From assembly GCF_013822155.1 (NCBI RefSeq), contig NZ_PNJW01000008.1, forward strand, positions 18,270 to 82,269: 64,000 bases of DNA, given 5' to 3'. The notes below the pieces were generated by a model. It did not search any database. It worked only from the letters and a program-made list of their open reading frames with translations, and was not told the origin of the DNA. Both the position numbers and the translations under genes were made by a program. The stretch's first letter is position 1. The number at the start of each line of letters is the position of its first letter. Source of the stretch: Flavobacterium sp. (GTDB taxonomy: Bacteria; Bacteroidota; Bacteroidia; Flavobacteriales; Flavobacteriaceae). Of this stretch, positions 36,501 through 44,636 are shown one piece after another.

Positions 36501-36579
36501 ACCGGCAGATGATTATTGGTATGTAATCAGTTTAGAAGACAATCGAACAATTAAGGGGCATTTTTCATTAAAAAGATAA
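33577..36579 (+). CDS. Large secreted repeat protein with T9SS type B sorting domain
   Basis: 1000 residues from the ATG at 33577, where a signal peptide begins (MKKTFLYIIPFLISFFGFGQ); the track start at 33532 adds an unlikely leader. An N-terminal beta domain (about 20-185) is followed by about five related units of 85-110 residues, each opening with a C-D-x-x-x-D-G-x-x-x-F-D/N motif (LCDSGNDGIETFDFS, QCDDNLDGFSAFN, ECDDTASGSNTDGISTFDFS, TCDDDDDGLFSFD, VCDDEIDPSVQNGVYSFD). An Ig-like domain then precedes the type B C-terminal domain (FFTPNSDGYNDLW, IDIFDRYGKLLF, GWNGTINGNPLPADDYWY). It is expected on the cell surface via the type IX system and may act in adhesion. It interrupts the otherwise housekeeping ribH to mutL region. 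Confidence 0.9.
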   Translation: MKKTFLYIIPFLISFFGFGQNLPNDCMNYIQACDNQNIAYDVSGFGVQEIIPQSCSSQENNSLWIRVTVEQWGTLGFDLVPISSAIEEDYDFWVFGPDASCSNLGSPIRCSTTNPEAINQANNHTGMNSSSSDFFEGPGNDGNSYVRNLSVMSGQSYFIVIDRPIGSSPFTLTWTGTATIANPFQAYNFQDFDEVTLCDSGNDGIETFDFSTLSASYLAGTNGEFVVTYFSSSENAIFNVNPLVGPVAVNSATYYARVSNILTVCFEVKTIPIVLGGIEVNDVSEIVCENTVNQEAIVDLGAFSNEIYTGNDSVSFSYFPTLADAEGITNELTNVQSIPLPIGMHAFFVRVVSGDCFAIAELAIEVVARPLLNSNISLKQCDDNLDGFSAFNLTEANSLLVTNTNGLVFDYFTNLTDAQDNLNRILNPMNFVNQNTGFGEVYVRVTNLNNCYNIVSLSLIVATTLIPAGYLETFTECDDTASGSNTDGISTFDFSSFTNTILNLFPQGQQLIVTYFESIEDALAENNPILDTANFVNSNSPNFQNIYVRIDSQLNNSCIGLGHHITLKVEQIPIVNPFEIVTCDDDDDGLFSFDTTNLENNFLNGLTNVTIEYRDQNNVVLPSPLPNPFVSGTKTLQVTIKNNTLLACSFQTTLSFVVDYLPKAFEVPTSLIRVCDDEIDPSVQNGVYSFDTSSFQSAILGGQTGMIVEYYDENNVPLSSPLPNPYVSSSQIITAKVINPTNLNCFATIQIPLTVLPTPKIILEGDIQYVCKNNPDYFVELTAGLEDENSTGNYNYQWFLNQTLIPNAVNYSILVNQAGNYTVEVTSFEGCAKTRTIQVMDSEIAVIEDIIINDLIDENSIVIVVSGIGNYVYSIDGVLYQESTIFTNVEPGLITVYVKDLYNCGIETNDINILSIPKFFTPNSDGYNDLWNLRGITQDSNVKIQIDIFDRYGKLLFQITPVNQGWNGTINGNPLPADDYWYVISLEDNRTIKGHFSLKR

Positions 36580-36676
36580 TTTAGTTTACAATTTCTACTT
36601 TTTAATTTTTACTTTTTTTGTTGAAAAGTAACAAAACTTTCACATATTCAAATTTTCAAGTCAATTGAGAATTACT

Positions 36677-36684
36677 TAACTTTG
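36677..36684 (+). promoter_or_regulatory. -7 box upstream of the small membrane gene and mutL
   Basis: TAACTTTG fits TAnnTTTG and lies 19 bases before the ATG at 36704. A T-rich TTTTC stands about 19-20 bases further upstream in place of TTTG. Confidence 0.5.
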
Positions 36685-36703
36685 AAGGTTAATACAAAAC
36701 ACA

Positions 36704-36997
36704 ATGATTAAAAAATCGTTATTCAAATTGCCCAAAAACAGAAGTTTCAATTATACTCCTAGACATTATCAAGGGAAGGAGCATGGCAACTTGTATGATT
36801 TTGATTCTAAGTTTAATAAAAACCGAGAAACGGTAAACTATAATGACTTCAGAGCACATTGGAGTGATGCCAGAAATGACAGCAGACACCGTGGTAACAG
36901 AGAAATAAATTTCAGATTAATTGCCATAATCCTTGTATTACTATTGATTTTTTTATTCATTATCGATTTCGATCTTTCCATATTTATCAAAAGATAA
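36704..36997 (+). CDS. Small conserved membrane protein upstream of mutL
   Basis: 97 residues. A basic, aromatic N-terminal part (LPKNRSFNYTPRHYQGKEHGNLYDF, then NYNDFRAHWSDARNDSRHRGN) precedes one C-terminal membrane helix (LIAIILVLLLIFLFIIDF). I recall relatives annotated as riboflavin synthase subunit beta because of proximity to ribH; nothing in the sequence resembles a flavin enzyme, so that name should not be used. The stop TAATG overlaps the mutL start by one base, so the genes are coupled. Confidence 0.8.
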   Translation: MIKKSLFKLPKNRSFNYTPRHYQGKEHGNLYDFDSKFNKNRETVNYNDFRAHWSDARNDSRHRGNREINFRLIAIILVLLLIFLFIIDFDLSIFIKR

Positions 36998-38847
36998 TGT
37001 CGAGTATTATACAATTACTTCCCGATCATGTGGCTAATCAAATTGCTGCCGGTGAGGTCGTTCAACGACCTGCATCTGTGGTAAAAGAATTGTTAGAAAA
37101 TGCAGTTGATGCAAAAGCTACAGATATTAAACTGATAGTAAAAGACGCAGGAAAATCATTAGTTCAAGTAATTGATAACGGCAATGGAATGAGCGTTACG
37201 GATGCCAGAATGTGTTTTGAACGCCATGCAACTTCTAAAATTCGTCATGCTGAAGATTTATTTACTATTCATACCAAAGGATTTAGAGGAGAAGCCTTAG
37301 CGTCAATAGCAGCAATTGCTCATGTGGAACTAAAAACAAAACAAGAGTTTGACGAATTAGGAACGCATATTATTATTGAAGGGAGTAAATTTATAACACA
37401 AGATCCTTCTGTTTTGCCAAAAGGAACATCCTTTGCCGTAAAGAATTTGTTTTTTAATATTCCGGCACGGCGTAATTTTCTTAAGTCAGAAACTGTAGAA
37501 CATCGCCATATTGTTGATGAATTTCAGAGAGTTGCTTTAGCTCATCCTTCCATTCATTTTACGTTTATTCATAATGGAAGTGAGTTGTTTAATTTGCCCT
37601 CTTCAAATTTAAGACAACGGATAGTCGCTATTTTTTCAGGGAAAACCAATGAAAAATTAGTCCCTATTTCTGAAGAAACTGAAATTGTTCAAGTGAATGG
37701 TTTTATTTCAAAACCTGAATTTTCAAAAAAGAACAGAAGTGAGCAATTCTTTTTTGTTAACAATAGATATATTAAGAGCGGTTATTTGCATCATGCAGTG
37801 ATGGCTGCTTATGAAGGTTTACTCAAAGATGGTATGCAACCGGGTTATTTTATTTATTTAGAGGTATCACCAAATACTATTGATATCAATATTCATCCTA
37901 CCAAAACTGAAATTAAGTTTGATGATGAACACGCTTTATATGCAATTTTACGTTCTACCGTAAAACATAGTTTAGGTCAATTTAATGTGGCTCCCGTATT
38001 GGATTTTGAACGTGACCCCAATTTAGACACACCTTATCATTATCAAAATAAAGATGCTTCGACGCCATTAATTCAGGTTAATTCTAATTTTAATCCGTTT
38101 GCGGAAGAAAAAGCAACAATGAATTTTGGAGGTTCAACTTATAGAGAAAGAAAAACGGAAAATGCTCATTGGGAAAGTTTGTATGTTGGTTTAAAAAATG
38201 ACACTAAGGAAATAGAATCATTTCCATTTGAACAGGAAGCAGTATCAAGCTCCCTTTTTAACGATACAGATATAGAGGAATCTAAAAACAGAACTTATCA
38301 AATTCAGAAAAAATACATTTTGAGTTCCATTAAATCAGGCATGATGGTGATTGACCAAAAAAGAGCTCATCAACGAATTTTGTATGAGCAATATTTGAAA
38401 AACATGACAGTTCAACAAGCCTCCAGTCAGCATTTGTTATTTCCTTTAGAAATTTATTTTTCTACTAATGAAATTCATTTGATGAAAGAGTTAAAAACAG
38501 CTTTAGAAAATACAGGATTTATTTTTGATGCAATTGAAAGTGATAAAATTATCATTTCAGGAATTCCAATTCAAGTAACAGAAAGTGAAGTTTCTATTGT
38601 TTTAGAAGAGTTAGTAAATGATTTACAAGATGGGATTCCGGAAAGTAGCTTTAGTCAAAATGATTCTATTGCCAAATCAATGGCACGAAGTTTAGCGGTG
38701 AAAACAGGAACTTATTTAACTGAAAAAGAGCAGGAAAACATAGTAAATGGCCTTTTTGCATGCAAAGAGCCGGATGTTTCTCCATTTAACAAACCCACAT
38801 TCATCACTATAAGTGTGGATGATTTAGATAAAAAATTTGCGATATGA
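36997..38847 (+). CDS. mutL: DNA mismatch repair protein MutL
   Basis: 616 residues. The GHKL ATPase N-terminus is typical: IAAGEVVQRPASVVKELLENAVDA near 16-39, VIDNGNGMS near 58, RHATSKI near 74, TKGFRGEALASI near 90 and GTSFAVKNLFFNIPAR near 140. Past 350 comes a variable linker and then the C-terminal dimerisation domain (QIQKKYILSSIKSGMMVIDQKRAHQRILYE). I do not see the DQHA-x2-E-x4-E endonuclease motif: the equivalent stretch reads DQKRAHQRILYEQ. MutL couples MutS mismatch recognition to strand removal. It begins a run with two rhomboid genes and overlaps the first (ATGA). Confidence 0.97.
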   Translation: MSSIIQLLPDHVANQIAAGEVVQRPASVVKELLENAVDAKATDIKLIVKDAGKSLVQVIDNGNGMSVTDARMCFERHATSKIRHAEDLFTIHTKGFRGEALASIAAIAHVELKTKQEFDELGTHIIIEGSKFITQDPSVLPKGTSFAVKNLFFNIPARRNFLKSETVEHRHIVDEFQRVALAHPSIHFTFIHNGSELFNLPSSNLRQRIVAIFSGKTNEKLVPISEETEIVQVNGFISKPEFSKKNRSEQFFFVNNRYIKSGYLHHAVMAAYEGLLKDGMQPGYFIYLEVSPNTIDINIHPTKTEIKFDDEHALYAILRSTVKHSLGQFNVAPVLDFERDPNLDTPYHYQNKDASTPLIQVNSNFNPFAEEKATMNFGGSTYRERKTENAHWESLYVGLKNDTKEIESFPFEQEAVSSSLFNDTDIEESKNRTYQIQKKYILSSIKSGMMVIDQKRAHQRILYEQYLKNMTVQQASSQHLLFPLEIYFSTNEIHLMKELKTALENTGFIFDAIESDKIIISGIPIQVTESEVSIVLEELVNDLQDGIPESSFSQNDSIAKSMARSLAVKTGTYLTEKEQENIVNGLFACKEPDVSPFNKPTFITISVDDLDKKFAI

Positions 38848-39653
38848 TGCGAATGACTGAAACCGTAAAGCAATTGGTAATTATCAATGTGATTTTTTTC
38901 ATTGCTTCTAATACAATTGCGACAGCTGCTAATGATCTTTTGGCACTTTATTATCCTTTGAATGATAATTTTCATTGGTGGCAACCCATTACACATATGT
39001 TTATGCATGCTAAATTGCCTAATTTGATGCATATTTTCTTTAATATGTTCGGATTAATCATGTTTGGCTCAGCTTTGGAACATTTTTGGGGATGGAAAAA
39101 GTTTTTGTTTTTTTATATTTCTTGTGGATTAGGAGCAGCTTTACTACACACCGGAATGAACTATTATGAGATTAATTCATTGTTACAACAAGTTTCTGAA
39201 TTAAATATTTCAGCTTCTGATATGCACATATTAATGAATATTGATCATACTAATCAATTTGATGTTAATAATAAAATTATTGACGGGAGTTTAAATAATA
39301 TTCTTGAAAAAGTAAATGCTAATCAAGAGCAATATAATATTATTGTTCGTGCAGCAATCAAATATCAAACCGCCGCTGTTGGAGCATCAGGAGCATTGTA
39401 TGGTGTAATTGTTGCCTTTGCTTTTATGTTTCCAAATGCGGAATTGATGTTGTTGTTTTTACCAATACCCATCAAAGCGAAATATTTTGTTCCGGTATTA
39501 GTTTTAGGTGATTTATTTATGGGATTAAAAGGAGAATCTATTTTCGGAGGTGGCGGAATTGCCCATTTTGCTCACGTAGGTGGAGCTTTAACCGGATTTT
39601 TAATGATGTGGTTTTGGAAGAAAAATCAGTTTAATGAAAAACGGTGGGATTGA
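38844..39653 (+). CDS. Rhomboid family intramembrane serine protease
   Basis: 269 residues, start overlapping the mutL stop by 4 bases. Six or more membrane helices. Catalytic serine in GASGALYGVIVAF near 182 and histidine in AHFAHVGGALTGF near 238, the rhomboid dyad; the N-terminal HMFMHAKLPNLMHIFFNMFG is the conserved HxxxH-type region. A hydrophilic loop of about 60 residues (SELNISASDMHILMNIDHTN and onward) is inserted between the early helices and the serine helix. It cleaves membrane-embedded substrates, which are unknown here. A second, different rhomboid follows. Confidence 0.92.
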   Translation: MMRMTETVKQLVIINVIFFIASNTIATAANDLLALYYPLNDNFHWWQPITHMFMHAKLPNLMHIFFNMFGLIMFGSALEHFWGWKKFLFFYISCGLGAALLHTGMNYYEINSLLQQVSELNISASDMHILMNIDHTNQFDVNNKIIDGSLNNILEKVNANQEQYNIIVRAAIKYQTAAVGASGALYGVIVAFAFMFPNAELMLLFLPIPIKAKYFVPVLVLGDLFMGLKGESIFGGGGIAHFAHVGGALTGFLMMWFWKKNQFNEKRWD

Positions 39654-39701
39654 GAAAGGTAATTAATAAAGGTGGATGGTAATTGGTAAAAGATAATTGA
39701 A

Positions 39702-40574
39702 ATGAGTATTTTAAAGGAATTAAAACAACAATATATTTTAGGTGGAGTAACTGAAAAGTTAATCTACTGGAATGTGGCTTTGTTTGCCATTCCATGGATA
39801 ATAAAAGGTTTGTTGTCTTTATTTGGAATTGGTTTTAATTTTACAGACTATATCAGTTTATCTTCTAACCCAAGTGATTTGGCATGGAAACCTTGGTCTG
39901 TTATTTCTTATGCTTTTTTTCATGCCGATATTTTTCATGTTCTTTTTAATTTGATTATTCTAAACTTTGTTGGGCGATTGTTTTTGACCTTTTTTACTCA
40001 AAAACAATTATTGAGCTTATATTTGATGGGTGCCATTTTTGCGGGATTAATTTATATTTTAAGCTATTTGCTTTTCCCGGCATTGTCGAATCAATTAGTC
40101 ACATTAGTTGGAGCTTCCGGGGCTATTATGGCTGTTTTATTTGCTGTTTCGTCTTATGCTCCCTACATGCAAATTAGGTTGCTTTTAATAGGTAATATTA
40201 AACTCTGGCACATAGCTGTTTTTTATTTGGTTATTGACTTAATAAGTTTGTCCTATACAAATGTTGGCGGTCACATAGCCCATTTAGGAGGAGCTTTATT
40301 TGGCTATTTATATGCTAGTCAACTTAAAAAAGGAACAGATATTACAAAAGGATTCACTTCCTTAATGGATAGTATTGTAAATTTGTTTAAAGCTAAAAAG
40401 AATACACCGTTTAAAAAAGTACATAAAAACACAACATATACAAAACCTAAACCTAGTCCAAAAGATAAATCACAACAGCAGATTGATGAAATTTTAGATA
40501 AAATCAGTAAATCTGGTTATGATAGTTTAACAAAAGACGAAAAAGAATTTTTGTTTAAAGCCGGAAAAAGTTAA
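39702..40574 (+). CDS. Rhomboid family intramembrane serine protease with C-terminal helical extension
   Basis: 290 residues. Catalytic serine in GASGAIMAVLFAV near 147 and histidine in GGHIAHLGGALFGY near 196, with YAFFHADIFHVLFNLIILNFVGR near 69 for the early conserved region. After the last helix there is a basic cytoplasmic tail ending in QQQIDEILDKISKSGYDSLTKDEKEFLFKAG (DUF6576-like), common in Bacteroidetes rhomboids. It differs from the first rhomboid in lacking the long loop. The two, plus mutL, are probably one transcript. Confidence 0.92.
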   Translation: MSILKELKQQYILGGVTEKLIYWNVALFAIPWIIKGLLSLFGIGFNFTDYISLSSNPSDLAWKPWSVISYAFFHADIFHVLFNLIILNFVGRLFLTFFTQKQLLSLYLMGAIFAGLIYILSYLLFPALSNQLVTLVGASGAIMAVLFAVSSYAPYMQIRLLLIGNIKLWHIAVFYLVIDLISLSYTNVGGHIAHLGGALFGYLYASQLKKGTDITKGFTSLMDSIVNLFKAKKNTPFKKVHKNTTYTKPKPSPKDKSQQQIDEILDKISKSGYDSLTKDEKEFLFKAGKS

Positions 40575-40616
40575 TAATTGCAATTAATTTGGTTTTAGTA
40601 ATTGAATAAATAAAAT

Positions 40617-41672
40617 ATGAAAAACCTAAATTGGTTTAATAAAGTGATGTTTTTTTTCAATATAGTATTAACTATAATGACTTTCATTGCTTATGTTTTG
40701 CCTTTTTTGGCTCCTAAATTTTTTCCGTTACTTTCTGTGCTGACTTTAGTTTTACCATTGATGTTGATTTTTAATTTATTATTTTTTGTGTATTGGTTGC
40801 TGCAATTCAAAAAACAAATGTTGCTTTCCGGGATTGTTTTGTTATTAGGAATCACATTCGTAACTAAATTTTATAAATTTTCTGAAACTAATTTACTAGT
40901 CGAAGATGAAGATTTTGTGCTAATGAGTTATAATGTTCGTTTATTTAATTTATATAAATGGATTGAACGTGACGATGTGAGTAGTCAAATTTCTTCCTTT
41001 ATTAAAGAACAAAATCCGGATATTTTATGTCTGCAGGAATATTCCAGAAATAATAATGTTGATTTCAGAATTTATAAACATAAATATATTTTTGTTGAAG
41101 GAAAGAATACTAAATTAGGTCAGGCAATTTTTTCAAAATATCCCATCATTGAAGAGGGAATTATTGAGTTTCCTAATTCAACAAATAATGCTGTTTATGC
41201 TGATATTAAAAGAGGGAAAGATACGATAAGGGTTTACAGCATACATTTACAATCAATTAAAATAACACCTGATGTGCATGAAATTGATGAAAATATTCAA
41301 GGTGTTTCTCAAGATCAATCCAAACGTATTTTCAGACGAATGAGTGCCTCTTTTAAAACGCAACAGCAACAAGCGGAGATAATTAAGAAGCATAAATTAG
41401 ACTGTAAACATCCTGTAATTATCTGTGGGGATTTAAATAATAGTGCTTATTCTTTTGTATATCGAAGTATTAAAGGTGACTTAAATGATACTTTTGAAGA
41501 AGCAGGTTCAGGCTTTGGGAAATCGTATAATTTTAAATATTATCCGGGTCGAATAGACTATGTTTTTACTGACAAACTGTTTTTGGTTAAACAATTTACT
41601 ACTCATGCTGAATTTATTAATTCAGATCATTTTCCAATCGTAACGCGTTTAGCATTTAAGAAAATAGAATAA
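40617..41672 (+). CDS. Membrane-anchored endonuclease/exonuclease/phosphatase family protein
   Basis: 351 residues. Three N-terminal membrane helices (about 8-30, 38-60, 68-85), then an EEP domain: FVLMSYNVRLFN near 100 (Asn), DILCLQEYSR near 138 (catalytic Glu), IRVYSIHLQSI near 207 (His), PVIICGDLNNSAYSF near 268 (D-x-N) and FINSDHFPIVTRL near 338 (S-D-H). All metal and catalytic residues are present. Substrates could be DNA, lipid phosphates or inositides; the membrane anchor makes an envelope role likely. It follows the rhomboid pair in the same direction and ends one base before the convergent WbqC-like gene. Confidence 0.9.
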   Translation: MKNLNWFNKVMFFFNIVLTIMTFIAYVLPFLAPKFFPLLSVLTLVLPLMLIFNLLFFVYWLLQFKKQMLLSGIVLLLGITFVTKFYKFSETNLLVEDEDFVLMSYNVRLFNLYKWIERDDVSSQISSFIKEQNPDILCLQEYSRNNNVDFRIYKHKYIFVEGKNTKLGQAIFSKYPIIEEGIIEFPNSTNNAVYADIKRGKDTIRVYSIHLQSIKITPDVHEIDENIQGVSQDQSKRIFRRMSASFKTQQQQAEIIKKHKLDCKHPVIICGDLNNSAYSFVYRSIKGDLNDTFEEAGSGFGKSYNFKYYPGRIDYVFTDKLFLVKQFTTHAEFINSDHFPIVTRLAFKKIE

Positions 41673-42284
41673 TTATAACTTCTGATTTTTTAAATAATCT
41701 AAGGCATATCGACCTTCATTAAATAGTAAATCTAAAATACTTAAGTTGTTTAAAAAACCATGTTTGTCTTCAAAAACCTGTGTGTAATGTTCACAACTGG
41801 TTTGGTCTTTTTTACCGTTAGTTAAAGTTCGATAATCAATATAATCCGGACTGTTTTGAAAGTACTCTGCTGTTTTTTCGAAAGGTAATGTTATGCCTAA
41901 ACACTGGTTAACTATCTCAAAAACTTCTAGGTTTAAATCTAATAAAAAAGTTTGCTTTTTTTGAAATATCGGAAGAATATCATCTTCAAAATATTCAAAA
42001 AAAGGAGATGTTCGATAGGCAGCTTCTAGTGATTTGAAATGTTGTTTTTGCCAATTGAAATCTTGTTCTATTTTTACTTCTTTCGTTTTTTGGTGAGCTT
42101 CTTTAGAATGTTTTATAGGTATATTGAGCAATTGTATTCCATTCGGACTATAAATATACATTCTGTTCCGATTAGTTTGTTTTTGGAAATTATCTTCCGT
42201 TTCAAAGGTAATCGAATCAGCCTGAACCATCGCTGCATAATGGCTAATTGAAGGAAAGTAGGTTGGATATAATAAAGCCTTCAT
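41673..42284 (-). CDS. WbqC family protein
   Basis: 203 residues. Recognised by the N-terminal LYPTYFPSISHYAAMVQAD, the NRMYIYSPNGIQLLNIPIKHS segment near 40-60 and the YFEDDILPIFQKKQTFLLDLN region near 98. The family is named after an O-antigen cluster gene, but its reaction is not established. It is encoded 8 bases downstream of lepB; this lepB-WbqC pairing recurs in Bacteroidetes. It abuts the convergent EEP gene. Confidence 0.85.
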   Translation of the reverse strand: MKALLYPTYFPSISHYAAMVQADSITFETEDNFQKQTNRNRMYIYSPNGIQLLNIPIKHSKEAHQKTKEVKIEQDFNWQKQHFKSLEAAYRTSPFFEYFEDDILPIFQKKQTFLLDLNLEVFEIVNQCLGITLPFEKTAEYFQNSPDYIDYRTLTNGKKDQTSCEHYTQVFEDKHGFLNNLSILDLLFNEGRYALDYLKNQKL

Positions 42285-42292
42285 ATAGAAAT

Positions 42293-43843
42293 TTATTCAG
42301 CAGATTTTTTCCTTTTTTTTCTGAAATAATCAAAACCAAACCAAGCTACCAAGGCAATTACAAAATAGATAAAATAGGATACGGGTTTTCCGCTACCTCC
42401 AACGGTAGTAAACATTCTTTCCCAACGAACTTTGTCAAATAATTTTCCCCAAGGTTCATTTTGGTCTAAACTCATCCAAATAAATACCGGTTTTCCAACA
42501 ATATGATCGGCTGGAACATAGCCCCAATAACGGCTGTCTTCAGAATTATGACGGTTATCTCCCATCATCCAGTAGTAATCCATTTGAAAGGTGTAAGAAT
42601 TAACTACTTTTCCATTGATTTTAATTTCATCACCGTTTACTTGCAACTCATTTTTTTCATAATCGGTGATTATTTCTTTGTAAAATGGTAACGTTTCTTT
42701 GTTTAAAACCACTGTTTTTCCGGCTTGAGGAATATATATTGGGCCAAAATTATCTGCATTCCAACTTTTTGTGTGTGGAAAAACTTTTGTATTACCAATA
42801 GTATCAATGTTTTTGGTCACTGATTTAACCATTGGATTATTTCTCAAACGGTTTACATTTTCGTCTGTTAATGCTGAAAAAGTATATGAATTTTGTGAAT
42901 TAACATAAATACCATCGGTGATTTGTAATTCTTTAAATATATATTCTTCGTTAAATTGTGAGCCGTCCGTTTCAACATTATAAGAAAATTGTAATCTTTG
43001 ACGGTCATGAAGCGGAAGTAATTTTCCATTAACAAAAACATCTCCTTTTATAATTTGAAGACTATCTCCTGCAATGGCAGTACAGCGTTTAACGTAATTA
43101 GATTTTTTATCAAGTGGTTTGTCTGCTCTTTTTCCCGATCTGTCGAAAAATTTATAAACAGTATCTTTTGGCCAGTTAAAAACCACGATGTCATTGCGTT
43201 CAACACTTTGTATACCCGGAAATCTAAAATAGGGTAGTTGTGGCCAACTAAAATAGGATTTTGTTTTTATAAATGGTATGCTATCGTGAACCATTGGTAG
43301 GGCAACTGCCGTTGTTGGAGTTCGTGCCCCATAATGAAATTTACTTACAAAGAGAAAGTCTCCAATCAATAACGATTTTTCTAAAGATGAAGTAGGGATA
43401 GTATAGGGTTGCATGACATACGTATGCACTGTCGTTGCTACAACTATGGCAAATAAAATAGAGCTTACAAAATCTGCTGTTGGATTTTTAGGATGTAAAG
43501 AACGTTCTTTTATGTGGATAACTTCTTGGGTATAATTCACATAGCCAATATACAATCCAAATGTTATCACCGCCAAAAGAGTATCTAAAGAAGAATGTTT
43601 ACCAAAACTTCTTAAGGTTTCTACCCAAATCACCGGAAACATGATTAAATTGACAATAGGGATAAATAATAAAAAAGTCCACCACCATGGGCGATTAATT
43701 ATTTTCATCAATATAACGGCATTATAAACCGGTATGGCAGCCTCCCAAGATTGTCGACCTGCTTTTTGATATAATTTCCAAGTGCAGATATAATGCACGA
43801 GTTGAATCACTAAGAAAAATATAAACCACTGATATAATGTCAT
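42293..43843 (-). CDS. lepB: Signal peptidase I, long Bacteroidetes form
   Basis: 516 residues, longer than typical LepB (about 320 in E. coli). The N-terminal ~125 residues contain three to four membrane helices. The catalytic serine region is MQPYTIPTSSLEKSLLIGDFLFVSK near 145-169, where the usual S-M-x-P-T is S-L-E-K-S. The catalytic lysine lies in YVKRCTAIAGDSLQI near 250. A long insertion follows, and box E is MGDNRHNSEDSRYWG near 432. One more membrane helix ends the protein (SYFIYFVIALVAWFGF). It removes signal peptides of exported proteins, including the T9SS cargo in this window. Confidence 0.93.
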   Translation of the reverse strand: MTLYQWFIFFLVIQLVHYICTWKLYQKAGRQSWEAAIPVYNAVILMKIINRPWWWTFLLFIPIVNLIMFPVIWVETLRSFGKHSSLDTLLAVITFGLYIGYVNYTQEVIHIKERSLHPKNPTADFVSSILFAIVVATTVHTYVMQPYTIPTSSLEKSLLIGDFLFVSKFHYGARTPTTAVALPMVHDSIPFIKTKSYFSWPQLPYFRFPGIQSVERNDIVVFNWPKDTVYKFFDRSGKRADKPLDKKSNYVKRCTAIAGDSLQIIKGDVFVNGKLLPLHDRQRLQFSYNVETDGSQFNEEYIFKELQITDGIYVNSQNSYTFSALTDENVNRLRNNPMVKSVTKNIDTIGNTKVFPHTKSWNADNFGPIYIPQAGKTVVLNKETLPFYKEIITDYEKNELQVNGDEIKINGKVVNSYTFQMDYYWMMGDNRHNSEDSRYWGYVPADHIVGKPVFIWMSLDQNEPWGKLFDKVRWERMFTTVGGSGKPVSYFIYFVIALVAWFGFDYFRKKRKKSAE

Positions 43844-43934
43844 TTTATAAAAATTTAAGTTTGTTTTTAATAAACTGGCTAAATTGTATTAGTTGTATCT
43901 CAAGAAAAATTGTTACCAATTTAACTTTTAATTA

Positions 43935-44636
43935 TTATTTTAATCCCAAAACATCTTTCATTGTAAAAACACCGGTTTTACCAACAATCCATTCCGCGGC
44001 AATAATTGCACCAAAGGCAAAACCATCCCGATTGTGAGCAGTATGTTTAATCTCGATAGTATCTACTGCTGAGGTATAAAAAATAGTGTGAGTTCCCGGT
44101 ACATTATCCACTCTTTTGACATCAATAAATAAATCATCTTTTAGTGGGTTTTCAATACTCCAACTATTTTTATCGGTATGATTTATAATTGAATTAGCCA
44201 ACGAAATGGCAGTTCCACTTGGTTTGTCAAGTTTTTGAGTGTGATGAATTTCTTCCATCGAAACATTATATTGATTGAATTTTGACATCATTTTAGCCAA
44301 ATAATCATTCAATTCAAAAAATAAGTTAACTCCTAAACTAAAATTAGATCCATAAATAAACGCTGCTTTTTTCGAATGACAAAGCTGAACCATCGTATGG
44401 TAATTTTCTAACCAACCTGTTGTGCCTGAAACTACCGGAATTCCTTGTTCGATGCAATAGGAAATATTTGAAACGGCTGCATTTGGAATACTGAAATCAA
44501 TCGCGACATCTGCTAATTCTAATCCTTCAAACGAATCGGAACTCGATTTTCGCAATACAATTTCATGTCCGCGTTCTAAAGCTATCCGTTCAATAACTTT
44601 TCCCATTTTCCCATAACCTAACAGTGCTATTTTCAT
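43935..44636 (-). CDS. dapB: 4-hydroxy-tetrahydrodipicolinate reductase DapB
   Basis: 233 residues, the short Bacteroidetes form. NAD(P)-binding IALLGYGKMGKVIERIA at 2-18, DFSIPNAAVSN near 48, VVSGTTGWLENY near 68, NFSLGVNLFFELNDYLA near 98 and the active-site segment EEIHHTQKLDKPSGTAISLA near 128 with His-His and Lys. It makes tetrahydrodipicolinate for lysine and diaminopimelate. The start overlaps the stop of the DUF5683 gene by one base. Confidence 0.96.
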   Translation of the reverse strand: MKIALLGYGKMGKVIERIALERGHEIVLRKSSSDSFEGLELADVAIDFSIPNAAVSNISYCIEQGIPVVSGTTGWLENYHTMVQLCHSKKAAFIYGSNFSLGVNLFFELNDYLAKMMSKFNQYNVSMEEIHHTQKLDKPSGTAISLANSIINHTDKNSWSIENPLKDDLFIDVKRVDNVPGTHTIFYTSAVDTIEIKHTAHNRDGFAFGAIIAAEWIVGKTGVFTMKDVLGLK

